DNA of 11,353 nt. It comes from an uncultured Collinsella sp. Lineage in GTDB: Bacteria > Actinomycetota > Coriobacteriia > Coriobacteriales > Coriobacteriaceae. The stretch spans positions 1-11,353 of the forward strand of contig UQKV01000060.1 of the NCBI GenBank assembly GCA_900541665.1, written 5' to 3'. The position numbers and the translations under genes are program-made. Below are positions 7,174-11,353 of the stretch, piece after piece (position 1 is the first letter of the stretch; every line of letters begins with the position of its first letter). The notes below the pieces were generated by a model. That model had not been told where the DNA came from. It did not search any database and saw only the letters and a program-made list of their open reading frames with translations.

Positions 7174-7596
7174 CTAGTCGTCAAGCTCGAACGTAAGCTC
7201 CTTGTAGCCAGGACGATCGATGACCTTGGCGTGGACGCCCACGGTCTGGCCCGCCATGAGCTTGGCGCGAATCTCGGGGGCCTTCTTCTTGGTAATGCCG
7301 TAGATGACGTAGGTGTACTGAGAACCCTCGTCGATATCGACGGCGCCGTAGGCGTACTTGCCATACTCCTTGAGGTAGGGCTTGTCGTTCTGCGGACCAG
7401 GCAAGGTAAAATCGATCAGATGGCCGTGACCGGAAACCTGGACCCAATCGGTCTTGTGATAGCCGCAGGCATTGCAGGCAAGGTGGGGCGGAAACTCGAC
7501 GGCTCCGCACTCGGGGCACTGGCGCGCCCAATAGATGCCCTCTTCAAGACCCGTGTAGAACTTCTTGACCACGGGCTCCATATCTTTGAGTTGCAT
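7174..7596 (-). CDS. Zinc-ribbon/OB-fold (DUF35) thiolase-partner protein
   Basis: At 140 residues it is the usual DUF35 length. The N-terminal rubredoxin-like zinc ribbon is CPEC at 27-30 and CNAC at 41-44; the rest is the OB-fold, with the PGPQNDKPY and YGAVDIDEG segments. Proteins of this family form complexes with thiolase-like enzymes (for example archaeal acetoacetyl-CoA thiolase/HMG-CoA synthase, and PhlB with PhlC in phloroglucinol acylation) and help hold the pantetheine arm and channel the acyl intermediate. Here it is 38 bp after the thiolase gene, the expected partnership. The ATG at 7596 follows AAGGAG by 7 nt. Family assignment is secure; the reaction served is unknown. Confidence 0.92.
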   Translation of the reverse strand: MQLKDMEPVVKKFYTGLEEGIYWARQCPECGAVEFPPHLACNACGYHKTDWVQVSGHGHLIDFTLPGPQNDKPYLKEYGKYAYGAVDIDEGSQYTYVIYGITKKKAPEIRAKLMAGQTVGVHAKVIDRPGYKELTFELDD

Positions 7597-7634
7597 GAGA
7601 ATACTCCTTATGGGAAATCGAAAACCGCGGTCGC

Positions 7635-8900
7635 TTAGGCGACGATACGAAGAATCTGGCAGCGCACGTTCTGAGAACCGCCAAAACCGCGCAGGAACGC
7701 CGTCTCGGGAACCTTCTTCATCTGGGTAGCACCGGCGACGCCACGCATCTGCTTGACGGCCTCAACGATATCGGCGATGCCGGATGCGCCATGGGCGTGA
7801 CCGAAGTTGCAACGACCACCGTGCGGGTTGATGGGCTTATCGCCGTCAAAAGCGGTGCGACCATCGATCGCGTACTTCCAAGCCTCGCCGCGCGGAATAT
7901 AGCCGCACTCCTCAGCCGAGACGATCTCGGAAGCAAGGAAGAAGTCATTGCACATAAACAGGTCGATCTCGTCGGGGCTCACGCCGGTAAGGTCGTAGAC
8001 CTGCTTGGCGGCAAGCTCGGTAGCCCAGTGCTCGTTGTGAAGCAGGCCGGCCTCGACCGCAGAAGCGCCCGTACCCAGAACCTCAATAGGCGCATACGGC
8101 ACCCCCATGGCCTTGGCCTTCTCCGTGGGCATCACGACAACAGCTGCGGCACCGTCGCATTTCTTCTCAAAGCCGGTAACACGCAGGTACTGCGTAACGC
8201 GCGGGTTATACATGCTCTTGAGATACTCGTCGGCGGTATCGAACCCGGCTGCCTTCGCGTCCTCCTCGACCGTAGTCTCGTACCAGGCAAGGGGATTCAG
8301 GACGGCACCGCGGCGAAGGCTCTTGGTAAGGCCGTTCAGGGCGTCATCAATCTGATCGGCGGTAAGGTCGTACTGCATCGAATACTCGTTGATCCAGTTG
8401 TCGAACGACACGCCAAAGGCACCATCAAGCGGGCGACCATACGCGCGGTCATAGATCTTATCGAGCGAGGGAATCATGACGTCGAGCGTAAAGTCCTGAC
8501 GAATATGGGAGGGCATATGCTCGACGGGAAGAGTCGAAGCCAAATCGCAGGCACCCGTAAGGACAACGTCGTAAGCACCGGAAGCAACCGCCATCACGGC
8601 CTGCTCAAGGGCGACGTAACCCGTGCAGCAAGCCTCGGAATGATGGACGGAGCCCTTGGCACGAACGCCAAACCAATCGGCAACCTGCATGTTGGGGGTA
8701 ATGCAATCGCCAACGAGATACGGATTGGCGCTGCCGTGATAGAAAAAGTCGATATCGCGGGGCTCAAGACCGGCATCGGCAATTGCCTCGAGGGCCGCAT
8801 AGCCAAACGCCTCGCCCTCGCCAATACCCTGGGTCTCGGGATGCTCCTCAAAATCCTTGAACGGGGTGCAGCCCACGCCTACAATCGAGACGCTGCGCAT
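7635..8900 (-). CDS. SCP-x-like thiolase family protein
   Basis: A 421-residue thiolase-fold enzyme of the non-decarboxylating SCP-x-like group, which makes or breaks carbon-carbon bonds between acyl thioesters. The nucleophile region is SEACCTGYVALEQA (88-101), Cys91 aligning with the usual Cys-Ala-Thr-Gly cysteine; a second Cys follows at 92. The C-terminal active-site loop is NPHGG (358-362) then GHAHGASG, with His368 expected as catalytic. The second thiolase cysteine (CxG near the C-terminus) seems absent; GFGGSQN is found instead, as in SCP-x-like and DUF35-associated members. Two starts are possible: GTG at 8921 with AGGA 11 nt upstream, or ATG at 8900 with GGAAAG close upstream. The ATG is chosen because the family begins with this RSVSIVGVGCTPF stretch. 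It is the first gene of the operon. Whether it condenses, cleaves or transfers acyl groups cannot be told. Confidence 0.9.
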   Translation of the reverse strand: MRSVSIVGVGCTPFKDFEEHPETQGIGEGEAFGYAALEAIADAGLEPRDIDFFYHGSANPYLVGDCITPNMQVADWFGVRAKGSVHHSEACCTGYVALEQAVMAVASGAYDVVLTGACDLASTLPVEHMPSHIRQDFTLDVMIPSLDKIYDRAYGRPLDGAFGVSFDNWINEYSMQYDLTADQIDDALNGLTKSLRRGAVLNPLAWYETTVEEDAKAAGFDTADEYLKSMYNPRVTQYLRVTGFEKKCDGAAAVVVMPTEKAKAMGVPYAPIEVLGTGASAVEAGLLHNEHWATELAAKQVYDLTGVSPDEIDLFMCNDFFLASEIVSAEECGYIPRGEAWKYAIDGRTAFDGDKPINPHGGRCNFGHAHGASGIADIVEAVKQMRGVAGATQMKKVPETAFLRGFGGSQNVRCQILRIVA

Positions 8901-8973
8901 GTTCTTTCCGAGCGTAACCACTGAATATCACATCCTAATCATGTGAAGGCGTACGGAGTGATGGCGCAGTCCG

Positions 8974-9011
8974 GCCGCGAGCGAAGGTGAGAGAGCGCTC
9001 GCGGCTTTTCT
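8974..9011 (+). terminator. Plus-strand-facing hairpin with T-run in the operon leader
   Basis: GCCGCGAGCG (8974-8983) and CGCTCGCGGC (8996-9005) form a perfect 10-bp stem, followed on the plus strand by TTTTCT (9006-9011). This is an intrinsic terminator shape pointing opposite to the thiolase operon, and no plus-strand gene was found before it. On the minus strand it would form a stem in the operon leader without a U-run. Confidence 0.45.
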
Positions 9012-9026
9012 GTGCCGTCACACGTT

Positions 9027-9044
9027 GAACTACTGCAGTGGTTC
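9027..9044. promoter_or_regulatory. 18-bp near-palindrome, candidate TetR operator
   Basis: GAACTACTGCAGTGGTTC equals its own reverse complement at 16 of 18 positions; only bases 5 and 14 differ. A further GAAC half-site (9049-9052) sits 4 bp beyond, making GAAC-10-GTTC-4-GAAC. It lies about 125 bp upstream of the thiolase start codon, in the only upstream region available to the operon, next to the TetR gene. Size and symmetry fit a TetR-family operator. I could not place a convincing -35/-10 pair around it. Confidence 0.45.
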
Positions 9045-9093
9045 TTTTGAACGTAGCTTTAGTTTATGAGGGGTTAAACGAGACACGTGAGAC

Positions 9094-9136
9094 AAAAAGC
9101 CCCGATGTGTCCCATCATATGGGACACATCGGGGCT
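9094..9136 (-). terminator. Strong intrinsic terminator after the TetR gene
   Basis: Arms 9098-9115 and 9119-9136 form a perfect 18-bp stem (AGCCCCGATGTGTCCCAT and its complement) with a 3-nt loop. On the minus strand a U-run follows (A-run 9094-9098 on the plus strand). It ends the phosphopantetheinyl transferase/TetR transcript and separates it from the thiolase operon. Confidence 0.9.
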
Positions 9137-9153
9137 AGGCGTTCCAAATAGCA

Positions 9154-9226
9154 GATAAACGGACTCGTATTATTTGAGCTAATGATCAGAGATATCTAAA
9201 ACTCGCCCTGAATACAACCGTTTATC
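9154..9226. repeat. 9-bp inverted repeat in the TetR 3' untranslated region
   Basis: GATAAACGG (9154-9162) and CCGTTTATC (9218-9226) are perfect complements 55 nt apart, between the TetR stop codon and its terminator. The enclosed sequence is AT-rich compared with its surroundings. No function is evident; it could close a structured 3' UTR. Confidence 0.35.
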
Positions 9227-9242
9227 CCCAAATATCGACCGC

Positions 9243-9860
9243 TCACGCGACTGGCCTTTCAAAATCGGGAATACGTGGGTGCCAATGACGCGATGCATCG
9301 TCGACAAAGAGCGGTGCGTAGAACATGCGATTGAGGGCGGCGGCAACGGTGCGCGCCTCAAGGTCGGGCCGGGCCTCGAGCCAATACTGAATGAGGTTAT
9401 GGTGGCCCGCAAGCGCAAATGCTAGATACAGATCGAGGTCCGTTTCATCGGAAAATGTCGAGCGAAGCCGATTGCGAAAATAGTCATGCATAAAGATCGT
9501 TGCCTTGTGGGCAAACACGGGATCGCCGTTATCGCTGTTAAGTGCCAAAACTTTCGAGCGATTAGCCTTGAGGATCTCCATGCGCTTGATCATCGTGGGC
9601 GTAGGGTCCAGCTGCGCATCGCCAAAACGAGCCTCCAGCGCAACATCATTGATGTCCTGCATATTCTGGAGCAGCTCATCTTCAAAACGTTTAACCACAT
9701 CATCGACAGAGCGATAACAGCGATAGAACGTCGATTTGGATGTATGGGCAAGGCGAAGTACCTCGGCCACCTTAATCGACTGCACCGGAGTTGTCGCCAT
9801 AAGTTCAAAGACGGCATCCTCGATCCGTGAAGCAATATCGTTTTGAGCGTTCAGCGACAT
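9243..9860 (-). CDS. TetR/AcrR-family transcriptional regulator
   Basis: This 205-residue protein has an N-terminal helix-turn-helix at about residues 29-49 (IKVAEVLRLAHTSKSTFYRCY) following the usual first helix (RIEDAVFELMATTPVQ). The HTH has the TetR signature of Ser/Thr-rich turn plus TFY. The rest is an all-helical ligand and dimerisation domain with no recognised subfamily. The ATG at 9860 follows GGGGAGG by 5 nt. It starts 28 bp after the phosphopantetheinyl transferase stop, so the two are co-transcribed, and it is followed by a strong terminator. Its closeness to the thiolase operon, whose leader carries a palindrome, makes that operon the likeliest target. The ligand could be an acyl-CoA or the transported acid, which is inference. 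Confidence 0.9.
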   Translation of the reverse strand: MSLNAQNDIASRIEDAVFELMATTPVQSIKVAEVLRLAHTSKSTFYRCYRSVDDVVKRFEDELLQNMQDINDVALEARFGDAQLDPTPTMIKRMEILKANRSKVLALNSDNGDPVFAHKATIFMHDYFRNRLRSTFSDETDLDLYLAFALAGHHNLIQYWLEARPDLEARTVAAALNRMFYAPLFVDDASRHWHPRIPDFERPVA

Positions 9861-9888
9861 GGCGGCCTCCCCTATTGGCGATTGGCTC

Positions 9889-10527
9889 CTATGCTACCCG
9901 AAAGGCATGCTCCTTGACGACGATACGAGGCATAGAGCGTGCCGCACAAGAGATGACGCAGCGACCGTATGTCACCGACGAAGCATTCCATCCGCCGGGC
10001 ATGCCATCTTTGCGAGGGTCAATCGAAAACCCGACGCCCTCAGCCTTGAGGATGGCCTCGATGCGCGTCCACGTCTGACTCAGGCGAAGATAGCGTTCTT
10101 GCAAATTGGGGGCAGCGTTAATCCACGCGCGCTCGTCGTCGCTCACCATACGCTCAACCGCAACGGGAGCAATCTCATCGATCGCCTCGATATCCACGCC
10201 AATAGGTCCTCCGACCGACCGAGCAACATCGGAAACAGCGAGGACGGCCACGCTTCCGCCATGTGAAATGGAAATAGAGGGGGCCTCCCCATCCGCAAGC
10301 TCGATCTTGCCGAAAGCAGAACACGCAAGCTGGGTGTCGTCGAAGACACCCAGGGCGTCGCGAAGAAGCAGACCCACGCCTGCAGCTTCTCTCCGAGACG
10401 CAATTGGGAGATCCCCATTGGAGGCACGTAAGGCATAGCGTCCCGCGATTGATGCCATATCAACGGTCTCGCCGGGATCGATCGCTGAAACGTCAACGAG
10501 ATGCACGGTTATGTTCAAAATGGTCAA
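9889..10527 (-). CDS. 4'-phosphopantetheinyl transferase, Sfp-type (degenerate motif)
   Basis: Transfers phosphopantetheine from CoA to the serine of carrier proteins, Mg2+-dependent. Of 212 residues, the family marks are SISISHGG at 84-91, the metal-binding GPIGVDIEAI at 107-116 (Asp112, Glu114), and WTRIEAILK at 153-161. The last is the third conserved block, usually W-x-x-K-E-A-x-x-K; Glu157 and Lys161 are kept but Lys before the Glu is Ile156. The start is uncertain: TTG at 10527 is used here with a G-run directly upstream, while TTG at 10518 would give that G-run better spacing. No ATG is available near the N-terminus. The adjacent operon encodes an ACP with an unusual serine context, a likely client. 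Alternatively it may serve the cell's general fatty-acid ACP. Confidence 0.82.
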   Translation of the reverse strand: MTILNITVHLVDVSAIDPGETVDMASIAGRYALRASNGDLPIASRREAAGVGLLLRDALGVFDDTQLACSAFGKIELADGEAPSISISHGGSVAVLAVSDVARSVGGPIGVDIEAIDEIAPVAVERMVSDDERAWINAAPNLQERYLRLSQTWTRIEAILKAEGVGFSIDPRKDGMPGGWNASSVTYGRCVISCAARSMPRIVVKEHAFRVA

Positions 10528-10630
10528 CCCCCACTCGATTGAGATGACAAGGCTAAACAGACGCTCAGAACCGCTCTTTCATGAATCGAGATACCTTTTG
10601 CCGGCGATTTGGCGACCCATTTGGTGACCG

Positions 10631-10666
10631 AAACAAAAACAGCCCAGAGGCCAAGCCTCTGGGCTG
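10631..10666 (-). terminator. Intrinsic terminator of the tRNA-Gly/tRNA-Val unit
   Basis: CAGCCCAGAGGC (10640-10651) pairs perfectly with 10655-10666 across a 3-nt loop, followed on the minus strand by UUUUUGUUU. It lies 8 bp after the tRNA-Val 3' end. Confidence 0.93.
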
Positions 10667-10674
10667 CGAACATT

Positions 10675-10749
10675 TGGTGGGCGTTAGAAGATTTGAACTT
10701 CTGACCTCTTCCGTGTCAGGGAAGCGCTCTCCCCCTGAGCTAAACGCCC
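10675..10749 (-). tRNA. tRNA-Val (GAC)
   Basis: Folds as a complete 75-nt cloverleaf with encoded CCA. Acceptor GGGCGTT pairs with AACGCCC, D-stem GCTC/GAGC, anticodon stem CTTCC/GGAAG with loop CTGACAC (anticodon GAC at 10715-10717), and T-stem AGAAG/CTTCT with loop TTCAAAT. It lies 3 bp after tRNA-Gly and shares its promoter and terminator. Confidence 0.97.
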
Positions 10750-10752
10750 AAA

Positions 10753-10828
10753 TGGAGCGGACAACGGGGCTCGAACCCGCGACCCCAACCTTGGCAAGGT
10801 TGTGCTCTACCAACTGAGCCATGTCCGC
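10753..10828 (-). tRNA. tRNA-Gly (GCC)
   Basis: Complete 76-nt cloverleaf with encoded CCA. Acceptor GCGGACA/TGTCCGC, D-stem GCTC/GAGC, anticodon stem CAACC/GGTTG with loop TTGCCAA (anticodon GCC at 10793-10795), and T-stem GCGGG/CCCGT (with one G-U pair) with loop TTCGAGC. It is the first gene of a two-tRNA unit; its visible part is identical to the tRNA-Gly copy at the window's right edge. Confidence 0.97.
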
Positions 10829-10840
10829 CTGCGAGGATTT

Positions 10841-10869
10841 AATATACGGGATGATCCACCCGAATGCAA
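10841..10869 (-). promoter_or_regulatory. Promoter of the tRNA-Gly/tRNA-Val unit
   Basis: Minus strand: -35 TTGCAT (10864-10869), a 17-bp spacer, and -10 TATATT (10841-10846). The -10 ends 12 bp before the mature 5' end of tRNA-Gly, leaving a leader of about 5 nt. Hexamers and spacing are near consensus for the housekeeping sigma factor. Confidence 0.8.
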
Positions 10870-10977
10870 GAACTATTTTCCAATAATTTGAAAAAAGTTC
10901 GAGCCACCTGGGACGGATTGACCAATTAGTGAAAAGAACGGAAGACCCACTCCCCCTACCACGACAGCGAGCGGGCT

Positions 10978-11063
10978 CCGGGTGCCCCAGGTTGCCGCGA
11001 AAGAGGAGGGAAGCGTACTTTATGTACGCGACCGACGATTGAGGGGCAAGATGGGGTGCCCGG
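10978..11063. other. Structured non-coding segment with nested hairpin
   Basis: Outer arms 10978-10996 and 11045-11063 can pair at 15 of 19 positions plus two wobbles. An inner perfect hairpin, GCGTAC (11013-11018) with GTACGC (11024-11029), has a 5-nt loop. No supported reading frame covers it. It lies between two tRNA units upstream of a tRNA promoter. It could be a small RNA, or a dispersed palindromic repeat; it lacks a U-run on either side within a few bases, so it is not a simple terminator. Confidence 0.45.
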
Positions 11064-11081
11064 GGCTCGAGCAGCGTCAAC

Positions 11082-11108
11082 AAAAAACGCGGTTCGTTAG
11101 AACCGCGT
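11082..11108 (-). terminator. Intrinsic terminator next to the tRNA-Gly fragment
   Basis: ACGCGGTTC (11087-11095) pairs perfectly with GAACCGCGT (11100-11108) with a 4-nt loop, followed on the minus strand by UUUUUU. It stands 8 bp after the orphan tRNA-Gly 3' end, where a tRNA terminator normally sits, so it probably once ended a full tRNA-Gly transcript. Confidence 0.88.
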
Positions 11109-11116
11109 AAGGTAGT

Positions 11117-11134
11117 TGGAGCGGACAACGGGGC
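11117..11134 (-). pseudogene. Orphan 3' end of tRNA-Gly (GCC)
   Basis: The 18 bases TGGAGCGGACAACGGGGC are identical to the 3' end of both tRNA-Gly genes: CCA, discriminator, 3' acceptor strand, 3' T-stem strand and part of the T-loop. The match then stops abruptly and the remaining 58 nt of the tRNA are absent. It is either the leftover of a third tandem tRNA-Gly copy or the duplicated 3' end (att-like site) left by an element that entered the intact copy at the right. Confidence 0.75.
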
Positions 11135-11260
11135 GTCCGCGTATCCGCTTCGCGGATACGCGCCGGCTTCGGCCGCCTGTCGGCGTCCTCGCCAGCTCGC
11201 TACAAACGCTCCGCGTTTGTCTAACGCTCGCTCCCTCTCGGGCTCGAGCCCAGGCGATGG
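11135..11260. repeat. GC-rich palindrome cluster between tRNA-Gly fragment and tRNA-Gly
   Basis: It contains a perfect 11-bp stem (11138-11148 with 11152-11162, loop TTC), an 8-bp stem ACAAACGC/GCGTTTGT (11202-11209 with 11213-11220) and the 12-bp palindrome GGGCTCGAGCCC (11240-11251). Short GCGAGC-like words recur between them. No supported coding frame is seen. It may be a compound extragenic palindromic repeat or the body of a very small inserted element. Confidence 0.6.
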
Positions 11261-11265
11261 GTACG

Positions 11266-11294
11266 AAAAAGCCCGGCTACCGTAGTAGCCGGAC
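11266..11294 (-). terminator. Intrinsic terminator of the right-edge tRNA-Gly
   Basis: GTCCGGCTAC/GTAGCCGGGC on the minus strand (11285-11294 with 11271-11280) forms a 10-pair stem with one G-U and a 4-nt loop, followed by UUUUU (11266-11270). It lies 9 bp after the tRNA-Gly 3' end. Confidence 0.88.
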
Positions 11295-11303
11295 TGTTGC
11301 GCT

Positions 11304-11353
11304 TGGAGCGGACAACGGGGCTCGAACCCGCGACCCCAACCTTGGCAAGGTTG
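11304..11353 (-). tRNA. tRNA-Gly (GCC), cut by the window edge
   Basis: The last 50 nt of a tRNA-Gly are present: CCA, acceptor 3' strand, T-arm, variable region and the anticodon arm with anticodon GCC (11344-11346). They are identical to the corresponding part of the tRNA-Gly at 10753-10828. The D-arm and 5' acceptor strand lie beyond the window. It has its own terminator. Confidence 0.95.

Noticed and set aside
7791..8924. A 377-codon plus-strand frame antisense to the thiolase gene
   Set aside because: No ribosome binding site or recognisable domain; the opposite strand encodes a clear thiolase.
10565..11128. Minus-strand frame of 187 codons across the tRNA region
   Set aside because: It overlaps two complete tRNA genes, a terminator and a promoter, so it is not a real gene.
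11117..11353. CRISPR array
   Set aside because: The repeated unit is tRNA-Gly 3' sequence, present in only three copies with irregular spacing and no cas genes.

Overview
The window looks like a chromosomal piece of a strictly anaerobic, GC-rich actinobacterium of the Coriobacteriia, most likely Collinsella or a close relative. This rests on the high GC content, AGGAG-type ribosome binding sites, an oxygen-sensitive class III ribonucleotide reductase, fermentative kinase/phosphotransacylase genes and the protein style. It is an inference, because no database could be consulted. Every supported gene lies on the minus strand, so transcription runs right to left.

Left (74-2861): nrdD, the glycyl-radical anaerobic ribonucleotide reductase. 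It is preceded by a leader of about 220 nt, a promoter candidate and an almost perfect NrdR box. A weak second box lies 32 bp (three helical turns) away. An 80-bp element with perfect 18-bp inverted ends lies between nrdD and the next operon.

Centre (2862-9093): an apparent seven-gene operon. In transcription order it encodes an SCP-x-like thiolase, a zinc-ribbon/OB-fold (DUF35) partner, a stand-alone acyl carrier protein, a phosphate acyltransferase of the Pta family, a butyrate kinase family enzyme, an MFS transporter and a small four-helix membrane protein. The ACP, acyltransferase and kinase genes are separated by only 3-5 bp. Stem-loops with short U-runs sit in three of the wider gaps. 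Read together, the genes suggest an acyl chain handled on CoA or ACP by the thiolase/OB-fold pair, passed to phosphate, and used to make ATP, with the acid moved by the MFS protein. The substrate is unknown.

Right of it (9094-10527): a TetR-family regulator and an Sfp-type phosphopantetheinyl transferase, in a separate transcription unit ending at a strong terminator. The transferase could activate the ACP. The regulator could act at an 18-bp near-palindrome in the leader of the thiolase operon.

Far right (10631-11353): a tRNA-Gly(GCC)-tRNA-Val(GAC) unit with a good promoter and terminator, then a structured non-coding segment. Next come an 18-nt orphan copy of the tRNA-Gly 3' end with a terminator, a palindrome-rich GC segment, another terminator, and a second tRNA-Gly(GCC) cut by the window edge. 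The arrangement of intact tRNA, insert, duplicated tRNA 3' end and displaced terminator resembles the footprint of a tRNA-targeting element or of a decayed tandem tRNA copy.
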